A DNA stretch of 32,684 nt. Source: Leptospirillum sp. Its GTDB lineage: Bacteria > Nitrospirota > Leptospirillia > Leptospirillales > Leptospirillaceae. The number at the start of each line of letters is the position of its first letter. Positions within the stretch are counted from its first letter, which is position 1. Shown here piece after piece: positions 6,631 to 16,071 of this stretch. A program made the position numbers and the translations under genes. Under the pieces are notes generated by a model. The model was given only the letters and a program-made list of their open reading frames with translations, had not been told where the DNA came from and searched no databases. Location: the NCBI GenBank assembly GCA_027343785.1, contig DAHWKF010000012.1, positions 1 to 32,684 on the forward strand. Direction: 5' to 3'.

Positions 6631-7911
6631 TCAGATAATTTCCCTGAACCAGTTCAGCAGGCGGGAGGAGCCGGACATCTTCTTTTCCTTTTGCCGTTCG
6701 GCGCCTTTCCCGGAAGGACTCCCTTCGGATTCTTCTTCAATTATCAGGTCCCAGTGATCCCGCGCATAATACAGCAGGCCGATGGCGGAGGAGAATTCGG
6801 GCTGCAGTGCCCGTTCGACAAGGCCCTGGATCCTGGGCCTGACGGATCCCACAGTGACATGCAGGGGCGACAGGATCTTCTGGGCAAAAGGGATCATCTT
6901 GGGCATCCCCACCACGCCGCCGGTCAGGACGACCCCGCGCTGCAGGCGATTCTCCAGTCGCATTTCCCGGAGCTCCCGGGCCACGATTCCGAGAATTTCC
7001 GCGAGTCTCGCTTCAACCACGTCCATCACCTGGGCTGACTGTTCGGGAGAGGGTCCCGGTGAGAGGGTTTCAGGGGTTTCTCCCGCATCTGGAAGAACCG
7101 ATCGCCCCAGTGCCTCGATCTTGATCCGTTCCGCCTCATCCTGCGACACCTGGAGGACGATCGCCAGGTCCTTGGTCATGTTGATGCCCCCATAGGGGAA
7201 GATGCGGATGGCGGCGAGGGCTCCATTGACGAAGACCGCCAGATTGGTGGTACCGCCTCCGATATCCACGACGGCCACACCCAGTTCCTTGTCGTCTTCC
7301 GTCAGAAGCACCCGTGCCGCAGCCAGCGGCTGGAGGACCAGATCCCCTTCCCGGAGCACAAGCCCCGACCGTTCGATGGTCCGCTTGAGGTTGGCAATCA
7401 CCATGTCGGACCCGCGGATGACATGGACGTGCGCCTCCAGCCGGGCACCGACCATCCCCACCGGATTGGGAATATTGGCCAGGTCGTCGATCGTGTAGGA
7501 CTTGGGAATCACGTGGAGAATTTCCGAGGCCGGACGGTTGACCATCGACCGGGCTTCCTGGAGGACCTTCTCGATATCCGACGGCTGAACCTCGCGATCC
7601 CGAAGGGCGATGGTCACCCGCTGGTCCATGCCGACAACCTCCCCGCCGGCAAAACCCACAATGACATTCCTGAGGGGACGCCCTGCCATTCTCTGGGCCT
7701 GGTCGACCGCCCTGTTGATGGCGGCAACGGCCTGCGGAACGCCGATGATCGTCCCGTTACGGAGCGCCGTGCCTGTCGGAGACACCCCGAGACCAACGAT
7801 TTCAAACATATTGTCATCGACCGAATGTCCGGCCACAGCCACGACTTTCGTAGAACCCAGATCTACCGCCGCATAAAGAGGATTGCTCGACACCTGCCCC
7901 ACATCCTTCAT
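6631..7911 (-). CDS. ftsA: Cell division protein FtsA
   Basis: The actin-like ATPase that tethers FtsZ filaments to the membrane and recruits later divisome proteins. The 426-residue protein starts with the phosphate-1 loop AAVDLGSTKVVAVAG, has a 1C (SHS2) domain in the first third (NVIVGFAGGEVVGMDQRVT onward), the second ATP loop GVAVVDIGGGTTNLAVF, and the adenosine motif GVVLTGGVVGMPKM. A charged linker leads to a C-terminal amphipathic end, SRLLNWFREII, the usual membrane-targeting sequence. The ATG at 7911 has only a weak ribosome site, so an internal GTG is possible. A 126-nt gap separates it from ftsQ and could hold a weak promoter (TTGTCC-N18-GACAAT), so ftsAZ may be partly independent. 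Confidence 0.97.
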   Translation of the reverse strand: MKDVGQVSSNPLYAAVDLGSTKVVAVAGHSVDDNMFEIVGLGVSPTGTALRNGTIIGVPQAVAAINRAVDQAQRMAGRPLRNVIVGFAGGEVVGMDQRVTIALRDREVQPSDIEKVLQEARSMVNRPASEILHVIPKSYTIDDLANIPNPVGMVGARLEAHVHVIRGSDMVIANLKRTIERSGLVLREGDLVLQPLAAARVLLTEDDKELGVAVVDIGGGTTNLAVFVNGALAAIRIFPYGGINMTKDLAIVLQVSQDEAERIKIEALGRSVLPDAGETPETLSPGPSPEQSAQVMDVVEARLAEILGIVARELREMRLENRLQRGVVLTGGVVGMPKMIPFAQKILSPLHVTVGSVRPRIQGLVERALQPEFSSAIGLLYYARDHWDLIIEEESEGSPSGKGAERQKEKKMSGSSRLLNWFREII

Positions 7912-8037
7912 CTCATCCGTTCATCATGTTTGCCGTTGCCGGAAGACTCCGCTTCTTTCGCAAAAAACCCGGTCCCGATTGTCGCATATAAGGGGAAAAC
8001 AGGACAACATCCCGGGACGCATCTCTTACCGGAGAAA

Positions 8038-8898
8038 TCAGCGGACCCGGGATGTCTTGCCTTCCGGCTTGTCCGGAGCCGGCATGGGAGGGTTCGGACG
8101 GACCAGGATCATCCCCTTGAAACGGAGGTCATACCCTACGGGAATCACGCCTTCGGGCAGGGCCTCCCGACGGGACAACAACCGGGAGTAGAGACGAAAA
8201 GGCCGGCAGGTGGAGGTTTCCGGCAAGACAAGATAGAACGACGAACGGTCCGGAAAAAACCGGATTTCATGCCGCTGCCGAAAAACGAAAAGATTTCCTG
8301 CCGGAGCGCCGGAGGAATGGCAACGGGAGACCAGGCGGATGGCGTTCACCAGCCGTTCACCGCCCCGGGGACCCAACGGAGAACGGACAATGATATCGGG
8401 CATGGACCGGACCTCCGGCACAACCCGTCCATTTAAAACCTTTCCGTTCGAAAGGAGGTAGGCCACATAGAGGGGGTTTTCCGACGGCAGGTCGGTTCCC
8501 GACGGCAAAATGGCCGAGGAAGACTTCAGGACCGCCATCGGTTTTCTCAAGTGGAAGGTGAGTGTCGTTGCACCCCAGGGGAAGGTCTTGGAAGACGCTT
8601 CCCTGATCCAGGGGTAACGGTGAACCCACTCGACCAAGGTATCCCCACGACGAAACGTGTCCCCGGGCGCATTTTCCACCCAGGTACGGACGGTATCAGG
8701 CGTGACCACCGGCCATCCGGTGACGACCATACCCGGCAGCGCGGGACGGAAAGAATGGCCGGGATGGATTGACAGCAGGGTCAGGAAGAGGAAAAAAAAA
8801 CCCGTCAGGATGATCCGCCCCTTTCCTCTCCATTTCCGGCGGGAAAGTTCCGGGGTTGCCGACGTCGGTTCGGGAAGAACGGGGGGGTTCGCAGACAT
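8038..8898 (-). CDS. ftsQ: Cell division protein FtsQ
   Basis: A bitopic divisome protein that links early cytoplasmic and late periplasmic division proteins. The assigned 286-residue form has a short basic, proline-containing cytoplasmic tail, one transmembrane segment (IILTGFFFLFLTLLSIHPG, about residues 28-47), then a periplasmic POTRA-like region (MVVTGWPVVTPDTVRTWVENAPGDTFRRGDTLVEWVHRYPWIREASSKTFPWGATTLTFHLRKPMAVL in outline) and a C-terminal beta domain. Sequence identity in this family is low, so the call rests on topology, the WIREASxxxxxP pattern and its place between ddl and ftsA. The ATG at 8898 is 2 nt after the ddl stop. A longer frame to 8985 would overlap ddl by 85 nt and is less likely. 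Confidence 0.88.
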   Translation of the reverse strand: MSANPPVLPEPTSATPELSRRKWRGKGRIILTGFFFLFLTLLSIHPGHSFRPALPGMVVTGWPVVTPDTVRTWVENAPGDTFRRGDTLVEWVHRYPWIREASSKTFPWGATTLTFHLRKPMAVLKSSSAILPSGTDLPSENPLYVAYLLSNGKVLNGRVVPEVRSMPDIIVRSPLGPRGGERLVNAIRLVSRCHSSGAPAGNLFVFRQRHEIRFFPDRSSFYLVLPETSTCRPFRLYSRLLSRREALPEGVIPVGYDLRFKGMILVRPNPPMPAPDKPEGKTSRVR

Positions 8899-8900
8899 GA

Positions 8901-9866
8901 CTAGGGGACGAAAGCGGGGGACCTGGAATCCAGACAGGCCGAGGAGAGGATGGCTTCCACCAGATCCTCGAAAGACAATCCGCACCCGCGCGCTATTTCT
9001 GGAATGAGGGAGGTTTCCGTCAGTCCCGGGAGGGTGTTGATCTCGAGGACGACCACCCTTCCGTCCGGAAGGACAAGCGTATCCAGACGGGCGACCCCCC
9101 GTAGCTCCAGGAGTGAAAAGGCCCTGATGGTCGCATCCTCAAGCCTTTCGGAGACGGCTTTCTCCAGAACGGCCGGAAAAATATGCTTCGATTTCCCCTT
9201 CCGGTACTTTGATTCGTAGGTGTAGAACGGTTCGGACGGATCAGGCAGAATTTCGATGGCGCCCAGATAACGCCCATCCAGGACCCCCGACTGAACCTCC
9301 CGTCCCTCAAGAAAAGGCTCCACCAGAACCCGGGACGAATGCTTCCCGGCCTCGGCAAGAGCGCGATCCAGATCCGCCGCCCGGTCGACGCGGGTGACAC
9401 CGATGGAGGAACCCGCGTCTTCCGGTTTGACCATATAGGGGAGCGGGAAGGGAAATATTTCGGGAGGCGGAGACGAGCCCGCTACCAGGGCCACCGTTTC
9501 GGGAACATCCAGTCCTCCGGTGCGAAAGAGGGTGCGGGAGATGCTCTTGCTCATCCCCAGGGCGCTACCCAGAACACCGGACCCGGTGTAAGGGATTCCC
9601 ATCACCTCCAGAAACCCCTGAAGAGACCCGTTCTCCCCATGGCCACCGTGTGTCGCCAGGAAACAGGCGTCGGGTGAGAATCGGTTCAGTGTCAGGAACA
9701 GGTCGGACCCGACCTCCACCGGAACCGCCTCGTATCCTCTGGAACGCAGGGCTTCCAGAACAGCCCTTCCGCTCATCCTCGAGACGGCGGCCTCCGGAGA
9801 ATCGCCCCCCATCAAGACCGCCACCTTCTGAAAATCTCTCTTCGTCACGAATCCGTCACCTTTCAA
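8901..9866 (-). CDS. ddl: D-alanine--D-alanine ligase
   Basis: An ATP-grasp ligase that makes the D-Ala-D-Ala dipeptide used by MurF. The 321-residue length is typical. Visible family landmarks are VAVLMGGDSPEAAVSRMSG at the N-terminus, ATHGGHGENGSLQGFLEVMGIPYTGSGVLGSALGMSK, MVKPEDAGSSIGVTRV, the acidic ATP-grasp stretch RVLVEPFLEGREVQSGVL, and the metal-binding end VVLEINTLPGLTETSLIPEIA. A TTG start at 9866 overlaps the murB stop (TTGA); GTG six codons later has AAAGGTG upstream and is an alternative. It lies between murB and ftsQ, as in the E. coli dcw cluster. Confidence 0.97.
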   Translation of the reverse strand: MKGDGFVTKRDFQKVAVLMGGDSPEAAVSRMSGRAVLEALRSRGYEAVPVEVGSDLFLTLNRFSPDACFLATHGGHGENGSLQGFLEVMGIPYTGSGVLGSALGMSKSISRTLFRTGGLDVPETVALVAGSSPPPEIFPFPLPYMVKPEDAGSSIGVTRVDRAADLDRALAEAGKHSSRVLVEPFLEGREVQSGVLDGRYLGAIEILPDPSEPFYTYESKYRKGKSKHIFPAVLEKAVSERLEDATIRAFSLLELRGVARLDTLVLPDGRVVVLEINTLPGLTETSLIPEIARGCGLSFEDLVEAILSSACLDSRSPAFVP

Positions 9867-10777
9867 ACCGTTGCGGGAGACTCTTCCGGCACGATCTCCA
9901 CCTCCGTCTCGAGCCAGACCCCATTCTCACGAAACACCGCGTTTCTGACATCCTCCAGAAGCGAACGGAAGTCCCGGGACAGGCCGCCGCCGGTGTTCAC
10001 AAAAAAATTCGCGTGCCGCGGGGAAACTTCGATCGCCCCGCGCCGGGCCCCTTTCCAGCCGGACGATTCGATGAGCCGGCCGGCAAAATCATCCGGAGGA
10101 TTGCGGAAGACGGAGCCCAGACTCGGCTTGTCCAGAGGCTGTATCTCGCTCCTTTTCCTGCGGAGAATCTCCCACTCTTCCAGAAGATGGGAGGATTCAC
10201 CAGGGATACTCTCGAGAACAGCTCCAATAATCACACAACCTCGCCACCGGGAGGAATTTCCCGACAGATCCTCGTTCTGAAACTCGGAAGTGCGATAGGA
10301 AAAGAGGAGATCGTCTCGTGAAACCGAGAACGTCCGTCCGTCGGGCCAAGCCAGACGGACTTCGCAAAGAATGTCCGACATCTCTCCTGTCGTGGTTCCG
10401 GCGTTCATCACGATCCCTCCGCCCACCGTTCCGGGGATACCGGACAAGAATCCCAGCCCCCCCCGTCCCTGTCGTGCCGCGTGAAAAGCGATCCTCGGCA
10501 AGAAAGCGCCGGCATCCGCTTCGATCAGGCCATCCGGACGGAACTGGAAACGGTCCATCTTCTTCAGCGAGATGATCGTTCCCATCAACCCGCCATCCGG
10601 AAACAGGATATTGCTCGCATTTCCGATGAATCGAGCAGGAGAAGGCAGAGTGCCTGCCCGGATCCGTTCCAGAACCACCAGAAGTTCTTCCAGGGATTCG
10701 GGCAGGGCGACAACCTGTCCGGGGCCCCCCGTCCGAATCGAGGAGAGTCGGGCGAGGGCTTCCTCGAAAAAGATCAT
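9863..10777 (-). CDS. murB: UDP-N-acetylenolpyruvoylglucosamine reductase
   Basis: An FAD enzyme that reduces UDP-GlcNAc-enolpyruvate with NADPH to UDP-MurNAc. In this 304-residue protein the FAD-domain motifs are SIRTGGPGQVVALP (13-26), FIGNASNILFPDGG (50-63) and GFLSGIPGTVGGGIVMNAG (109-127). The catalytic serine is expected in LGSVFRNPPDDFAGRLIE, and the glutamate pair near the C-terminus is in GVWLETEVEIV. The shortened form, without the long insertion of E. coli MurB, suggests type II. The start ATG overlaps the murC stop (ATGA), showing tight coupling. Confidence 0.97.
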   Translation of the reverse strand: MIFFEEALARLSSIRTGGPGQVVALPESLEELLVVLERIRAGTLPSPARFIGNASNILFPDGGLMGTIISLKKMDRFQFRPDGLIEADAGAFLPRIAFHAARQGRGGLGFLSGIPGTVGGGIVMNAGTTTGEMSDILCEVRLAWPDGRTFSVSRDDLLFSYRTSEFQNEDLSGNSSRWRGCVIIGAVLESIPGESSHLLEEWEILRRKRSEIQPLDKPSLGSVFRNPPDDFAGRLIESSGWKGARRGAIEVSPRHANFFVNTGGGLSRDFRSLLEDVRNAVFRENGVWLETEVEIVPEESPATV

Positions 10778-12168
10778 CCCACCACCCGGCTGGACTGTTT
10801 CAGTCGGGAAAGGATCTCTCCGCCCAGATGGGTCACGTCCCCCGCCCCCATGGTCATGAGAAGATCTCCCGGCTTCAGGATCACCATCAGCGTGGAGGCC
10901 ATCTCTTTTTGATCCGGGGCAAAGAAGGCTTCGTTGCCGAATCCCGCGCGCACCTCCCGGAACAGCCTTTCGCCGGTGATGCCTTCGATCGGAAGCTCGC
11001 CGGCCCCATAGATCTCTCCCAACACCAGAACGTCCGCCAACCGGAATGCCGCCGCAAATTTCGGCAGAAGATCCCGTGTTCGGGAAAATCGGTGGGGCTG
11101 AAACGCCACGACCAGCCTGCGGTCAGGGTAGGCCTGGCGAGCCGCGGCCAGCGTAGCCGAGATTTCAGTGGGATGATGGCCGTAGTCGTCGACGATCCGG
11201 ATCCCCCCTTCCTCGCCAACATCGGTAAACCGCCGCCCGACGCCCCGGAAACGGAACAGGGCATCACGCGTACTTTCGGGATCCAGTCCGAAATGATGGG
11301 CGACGGCAATCGCGGCCAAAGCGTTGGACACATTGTGGAGTCCTGGCACATTCAAGGTGAACACGCCCAGGTCCTTCTTTCCCATCCGGACGGAAAACGT
11401 CGTCGACAATCCTTCCGGACTCACGTTGAAGCCGACAACGTCCGCTTCCGGGACAAAGCCATAAGTCATCAGGGGGATTTTCAGGGAGGGAAGCATCTTT
11501 GACAGTTCGGGATCGTCGAGGCATGCGACGGCAAGCCCATCGGCAGGGACGGATTCCAGGAAACGACGGAAGGCGTCCTTGAGATGGTCGAACGACCGGT
11601 AAAAGTCCAGATGCTCCTGGTCGATATTGGTCACCACCGCGACTTCGGGCGTCATTTTCAGAAAGGAGCCATCACTCTCGTCCCCTTCCGCGACAAAAAA
11701 CGTTTTTTTCCCGACACGGGCATTCCCCCCGAACCCGGGCACCTTTCCACCCACGACGCAGGTTGGATCCAGCCCGCCACGCATCAGGACATGGGCGATC
11801 ATGGAGGTGGTGGTCGTCTTTCCGTGCGAACCTGTCACGGCAACGCCGCGAAAATCCTTCATGATCCCGGCAAGGGCCTCTCCCCTGTGCACCACGGGGA
11901 TTTTCCGGCGGATCGCTTCCATCAGCTCCGGATTGCCCGGTGTTATGGCCGTGGAGACGATCACCGCATCGACATCCCCTACCTGTTCGGTCCGATGGCC
12001 GACAAAAACCCGGGCCCCCAATTCGGAAAGACGGCGGGTGAGATCGGTCTGGCTCATGTCCGATCCCGTCACACGGGCCCCCCGTGCGAGCAGGATCTCT
12101 GCGACCGGCGCCATGCCGTTCCCTCCAATCCCTACAAAGTGAAAGGATTTCAGACTGTCATTCCACAT
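10774..12168 (-). CDS. murC: UDP-N-acetylmuramate--L-alanine ligase
   Basis: This ligase adds L-alanine to UDP-MurNAc, the first amino acid of the stem peptide. The 464-residue protein has the N-terminal Rossmann domain (FHFVGIGGNGMAPVAEILLARG), the ATP P-loop TGSHGKTTT (112-120), the central catalytic HxxN-type segment NVSNALAAIAVA after NVPGLHN, and the C-terminal domain motif IVDDYGHHPTEISATL. The ATG has an ideal AAGGAGG site with short spacing. A 122-nt gap upstream (to murG) may contain its own promoter: TTTCCA-N17-CATAAT can be read there, and a short inverted repeat lies at 12236-12253. Confidence 0.98.
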   Translation of the reverse strand: MWNDSLKSFHFVGIGGNGMAPVAEILLARGARVTGSDMSQTDLTRRLSELGARVFVGHRTEQVGDVDAVIVSTAITPGNPELMEAIRRKIPVVHRGEALAGIMKDFRGVAVTGSHGKTTTTSMIAHVLMRGGLDPTCVVGGKVPGFGGNARVGKKTFFVAEGDESDGSFLKMTPEVAVVTNIDQEHLDFYRSFDHLKDAFRRFLESVPADGLAVACLDDPELSKMLPSLKIPLMTYGFVPEADVVGFNVSPEGLSTTFSVRMGKKDLGVFTLNVPGLHNVSNALAAIAVAHHFGLDPESTRDALFRFRGVGRRFTDVGEEGGIRIVDDYGHHPTEISATLAAARQAYPDRRLVVAFQPHRFSRTRDLLPKFAAAFRLADVLVLGEIYGAGELPIEGITGERLFREVRAGFGNEAFFAPDQKEMASTLMVILKPGDLLMTMGAGDVTHLGGEILSRLKQSSRVVG

Positions 12169-12235
12169 CGTTCCTCCTTCGATCTTTCACTCCCGGGTGT
12201 CCGCGCCGTTATCCGGTCCGGCAACCACGATCCTT

Positions 12236-12253
12236 ATCGGTAATATAACCGAT
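12236..12253 (-). promoter_or_regulatory. Inverted repeat in the murG-murC gap
   Basis: ATCGGT and ACCGAT flank a 6-nt AT-only centre (AATATA on the plus strand). The element lies about 70-85 nt upstream of murC and could be an operator or a small mRNA hairpin. A weak promoter-like pair, TTTCCA-N17-CATAAT, lies further upstream on the minus strand. Confidence 0.3.
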
Positions 12254-12290
12254 TCGGACAGGCGTTCTTGTGATTATGGACAAGTTTCTG

Positions 12291-13406
12291 TCATTTGGAA
12301 ACAGGTTGGTCGTCTTTTCCCCCATTCGTGTCCTGATCCAGGAGGTTGCGAAGCCACTGGCCCGAGGACCTTCCGGGCGACAATTTCCAGGCGGCGACCG
12401 CTGCCTGGTGGAGCCGAGCGGGATCCGACAGGACGTGTAAAAGCTCCCGGGCCCTTTCTTGCGTTTCCGACAGGGACGCGTCGTCCCACATCCACCCTCC
12501 GCCGGCATTCCGGACCGCTTCCGCATTCATCCGCTGATGGTCGCGGATAGCCAGCGGATAGGGGACATAAAAAGCGGGGGTTCCGGAGTACGTGATTTCC
12601 GCCACCGTCATCGCACCCGCCCGGGCGATCACGAGCGCGCTTTCCTGATACCGCGCCGAAAGGTTTGGGACAAAACCCACCACCGTCGCGGGAATTCCGA
12701 GGGAGCGATAGAGTTCTTCCGTTTCTTCCTTTCCCGACTCTCCCGCCTGATGAAAAATCGTGACGGGAAGAGGCGTGTCTTTCAAAGCGGCTTCCAGAAT
12801 CAACGGAACCTGCCGGTTGATCTGGCGCGCACCCTGGCTCCCCCCCGAGACAAGAACCGGCAGACCTCCCGAAAACCTCTCTGCCGGGGGACAAGCGGGA
12901 CGGGGATCGATCCCCAGAGGGACTCCGGTGACCTTCCCTTCCCCATAGGGGGAGACCACACCGGCGACCAGCGGTTTCAGAAGCCGGTTTGCCCAGCCCG
13001 TCAGGACGTTCGGTTCCAGCAGGAAGACCGGGATTCCCATCAGGGAAGCCGCGATCACAGGAGGAACCTGCACGTATCCACCGGTCCCGATCAGGAGGTC
13101 GGGAGCAAAATCCTTCAGGATCCGGATCGCTTCGGAAACGCCCGGGAACATCAGGGAGATCGCCTTCAGTTTCCGGACCGTTCCCTTCCCCATCAAACCC
13201 GACGTCCGGATACCGGAAAAAGGGTACCCGTATTCCCTGGCGAGACGTTCCTCCATATTTCCGGGGGAACCGATGTAGAGAACTTCGGCATGGAACTCCC
13301 GCCGGGCGGCGGCAAGTATGTTGAGGGCCGGAACGACATGTCCCCCCGTTCCACCGCCGGTCACCGCCAGGCGGACGATCTCCCGGGGAACCCTGTCAGA
13401 GTGCAT
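12291..13406 (-). CDS. murG: UDP-GlcNAc:undecaprenyl-PP-MurNAc-pentapeptide GlcNAc transferase
   Basis: A peripheral inner-membrane GT-B glycosyltransferase that converts lipid I to lipid II. The 371-residue protein starts near the diagnostic loop VTGGGTGGHVVPALNIL, has IGTGGYVQVPPVIAASLMGIPVFLLEPN, and in the C-terminal domain VSGGSQGARQINR plus ARAGAMTVAEITYSGTPAFYVPYP, the UDP-GlcNAc binding region. ATG at 13406 lies inside the end of ftsW (11-nt overlap) with GAGG 4 nt upstream. A 35-residue extension to 13511 overlaps ftsW heavily and does not match the family, so it is left out. Confidence 0.97.
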   Translation of the reverse strand: MHSDRVPREIVRLAVTGGGTGGHVVPALNILAAARREFHAEVLYIGSPGNMEERLAREYGYPFSGIRTSGLMGKGTVRKLKAISLMFPGVSEAIRILKDFAPDLLIGTGGYVQVPPVIAASLMGIPVFLLEPNVLTGWANRLLKPLVAGVVSPYGEGKVTGVPLGIDPRPACPPAERFSGGLPVLVSGGSQGARQINRQVPLILEAALKDTPLPVTIFHQAGESGKEETEELYRSLGIPATVVGFVPNLSARYQESALVIARAGAMTVAEITYSGTPAFYVPYPLAIRDHQRMNAEAVRNAGGGWMWDDASLSETQERARELLHVLSDPARLHQAAVAAWKLSPGRSSGQWLRNLLDQDTNGGKDDQPVSK

Positions 13407-14577
13407 GGGCCTCGACCACCTCTTGTGACGCCTCTTCCTTTGGGACGGAACGTGAAACAGACAGAATGATGCCGACGCCCAGCGCGTTGGCCAGCAGGGA
13501 TGACCCTCCAAAACTCATGAATGGCAGGGGAATCCCCTTTGTCGGAAAAAGCCCGGTCACCACTCCCATATTGATGATGGCTTCGATCGAAATGGAAAGG
13601 GTGAAACCCATGGCCAGGATCCGCCCGGTAAAATCCGGGGCGCGCTTCGCGACCCGCATACCCCTGAAAAAAACAAGACCGAACAGTCCCACCACCCACA
13701 GGGTTCCGACAAGCCCAAGCTGTTCCCCCACCAGTGCAAAGATGAAATCGGTTCCGGGCTCCGGGAGAATTCCCCCACCGACCCAGTCGTGCCCCAGCCC
13801 TTCACCCGTCATCCCTCCGGAGCCGAGGGCGACCAGGGACTGGCCGAGCTGGGTCGCCGCCGCGGAGGAGGCGTGACGGGCCATCCGGAAATTCGAAAAT
13901 CGCTCAAGGGTGTAGCGGTGGTGAAAAAGAAACCAGAGGGCAACCGGCAAGGTGGCTCCACCCATCTTGGCCAAAAGGTTCAGAGGCACGCCGCCCAGGA
14001 AAAACATCAATCCCAGGACGATCACCATGAACATACAGGACCCGAAGTCCGGTTCCCGAAGGATCAGAAGGACATACACCCCGAGAAAAACACCGAACGA
14101 GACAAGGTTCTTCCTGTCAAATACGAGCACCCCTTCGGGTGTGGCCAGTTTTCGGGCTTTTACCATCAGTGCCGTCGCCAGAATGACCATCGCGTCGCGT
14201 GCCAGCTCGGAGGGTTGCAGCGTGAAGCCCGCGAAATGGATCCACCGTCGCGCGCCGTTCATGACCATGCCCACATGTGGGACATACAGGGCGACCAGCG
14301 CCATCAACCCCCCGGCGTACAGCAGGACCCTCCACTTTAACCACCGGTGGTAGTCGATTCCCGCCACCGCGATCATGACGATCAAGGCGATCACACCCGA
14401 CACCAGCTGTCTCCCGAACAGCCTGAAGGGCTGGTCCGTCGCCAGGGCGGCAGACATGACCATTCCGATTCCCATGGCCAGAAGAAAAATCACGGCGAAC
14501 AAAAGAACGATGTCGATTTTTCCGGACGGACGCGAACCGGTCTCGCTCACCTCCTGCTTCGGGCGGGATTCGATCAT
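13396..14577 (-). CDS. ftsW: SEDS-family lipid II polymerase FtsW
   Basis: A polytopic peptidoglycan glycosyltransferase that works with FtsI at the septum. The 393-residue protein has about ten hydrophobic segments and classical SEDS motifs: GARRWIHFAGFTLQPSELARDAMVI, a QLGQSLVALGSGGMTGEGLG loop, ILPEPGTDFIFALVGEQLGLVG, and FPTKGIPLPFMSFGGSSLLA near the end. These favour FtsW or RodA; its place between murD and murG decides for FtsW. The start overlaps the murD stop (ATGA), and murG begins inside its last codons. Confidence 0.97.
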   Translation of the reverse strand: MIESRPKQEVSETGSRPSGKIDIVLLFAVIFLLAMGIGMVMSAALATDQPFRLFGRQLVSGVIALIVMIAVAGIDYHRWLKWRVLLYAGGLMALVALYVPHVGMVMNGARRWIHFAGFTLQPSELARDAMVILATALMVKARKLATPEGVLVFDRKNLVSFGVFLGVYVLLILREPDFGSCMFMVIVLGLMFFLGGVPLNLLAKMGGATLPVALWFLFHHRYTLERFSNFRMARHASSAAATQLGQSLVALGSGGMTGEGLGHDWVGGGILPEPGTDFIFALVGEQLGLVGTLWVVGLFGLVFFRGMRVAKRAPDFTGRILAMGFTLSISIEAIINMGVVTGLFPTKGIPLPFMSFGGSSLLANALGVGIILSVSRSVPKEEASQEVVEAHAL

Positions 14578-16040
14578 CTGCCAGCCCCCCTCCGCCGGAT
14601 CCAGGCCTCCACGATTTCCCGAAAAATACGGCCGCGTTCCTCGTAACCGTGAAACATGTCATAGCTCGAACATGCCGGAGACAACAGCACCCTGTCCCCG
14701 GAGACGGCATTTCCGGCAGCCCGGGACACCGCTTCCTCCAGTGAATCGGCGAGGCTGAACGGCACAATATCTCCCAGCTCGGCCTGGATTTTTTCCCGAG
14801 CCTCCCCCAGTGCCACGACGGATTTGACCGCCATCCGGATACCTTCCCGGAGAGGCGCGTAGGGAGCCCCCTTGTCCCGTCCTCCCATGATCAGGTGAAT
14901 GGCCGGGCCCTGCCCTGCATAGCCTTCCAGGGCCAGACGCGTCGCGTCGACGTTGGTCGCTTTTGAATCGTTCACAAACCGGACCCCTCCCCATTCCCCG
15001 ACGATTTCCATCCGGTGGGGCAACCCCCTGAAGGCGGAGACCGCCTGCTCCAGCACCTCGCTGAGATCCTCGATCTTGCGACCCGCCCGGTGGAGAAAAA
15101 GGACGGCTCCTGCCAAGGCTGCGGCCAGATTCTGGCGATTGCCCATCCCTTCCAGCTGAAATCCCGACAGGTTCCAGGCCAGGGGAGGAACACCTTCCAG
15201 TCCGTCCAGAAATGCGCGGTGTCCGCCGGCTTCCATGGAAAGCCCCTGAAATCCGGCAGGCGCGGGTTCCCGGGATGCCCAAAACCAGACTTTCCGGGCG
15301 TCCACCCCGGCGGGCTCGGGAAACGCGCCGCAGGCGGGATCGCGGTTGACGATCGCGAAACTGTCAGGGTCCATCGACTCGAACGCCTTCCATTTTGCCG
15401 ACCGGTAGGCTTCCAGAGAGGGATAGCGGTCGAGATGATCCGGGGTGATATTTAAAAGAAGGTTCACCACGGGATGGAAATCCCCCATCGTCTCGGCCTG
15501 GAAGCTTGACAGCTCGACGACACCCAGTGAATGCAGAGAGACGCCCGATTTCCGCTCCATCAGAACCATTTCAGACAAAGGCGTTCCGAAATTTCCCCCG
15601 AGGAAGACACGTTCTCCGGCTGCCTCCAGCAGATGAGCCAGGAGGGCCGATGTGGTGGATTTCCCGTTGGTCCCTCCCACCGCCAGAAGGGGAACCTCCG
15701 TCCACCGCGATGCCCATTCCATCTCTCCCATGACCCTCTCCAGATAGAGAGGCGCATCCTGTCCCGCCCATTTTCCGGGGGGTATTCCGGGGCTGACGAG
15801 GACCCAAGGGAGGGAGAGGAGCTCCCGGGGCGACAACGGATGATTCTCGAGAACCTCGATACCGGCTTTCCTTAACTCGGAGCGGGTTTCACCGGAAACC
15901 GGCCCTTCATCCAGAAGCCGTACCCGATAACCGAGGGCGTGCGCGAGGCGCGCTGCAGCAACCCCGGAACGCCCGGCTCCGATGACGGTGACCGTCTCAC
16001 CGGGACCCGGCAGCTGTCTTTTCCATGATTTCACCGACAT
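14574..16040 (-). CDS. murD: UDP-N-acetylmuramoyl-L-alanine--D-glutamate ligase
   Basis: This cytosolic ligase adds D-glutamate to UDP-MurNAc-L-Ala. The 488-residue protein carries the N-terminal Rossmann motif VTVIGAGRSGVAAARLAHALGY (about 17-38), the P-loop GGTNGKSTTSALLAHLL, the central LLNITPDHLDRYPSLEAYRSAKWKAF with the lysine that is carbamylated in this family, and the C-terminal FVNDSKATNVDAT. It is a little longer than E. coli MurD (about 440). The ATG lies 31 nt after the mraY stop; ftsW begins in its stop codon. Confidence 0.97.
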   Translation of the reverse strand: MSVKSWKRQLPGPGETVTVIGAGRSGVAAARLAHALGYRVRLLDEGPVSGETRSELRKAGIEVLENHPLSPRELLSLPWVLVSPGIPPGKWAGQDAPLYLERVMGEMEWASRWTEVPLLAVGGTNGKSTTSALLAHLLEAAGERVFLGGNFGTPLSEMVLMERKSGVSLHSLGVVELSSFQAETMGDFHPVVNLLLNITPDHLDRYPSLEAYRSAKWKAFESMDPDSFAIVNRDPACGAFPEPAGVDARKVWFWASREPAPAGFQGLSMEAGGHRAFLDGLEGVPPLAWNLSGFQLEGMGNRQNLAAALAGAVLFLHRAGRKIEDLSEVLEQAVSAFRGLPHRMEIVGEWGGVRFVNDSKATNVDATRLALEGYAGQGPAIHLIMGGRDKGAPYAPLREGIRMAVKSVVALGEAREKIQAELGDIVPFSLADSLEEAVSRAAGNAVSGDRVLLSPACSSYDMFHGYEERGRIFREIVEAWIRRRGAGR

Positions 16041-16071
16041 CGGCCAACGCCATCCTTCACGACCATCTCTC

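Noticed and set aside
12459..13469. 336-residue plus-strand frame opposite murG
   Set aside because: Antisense shadow of murG; composition is arginine- and proline-rich with no recognisable domain.
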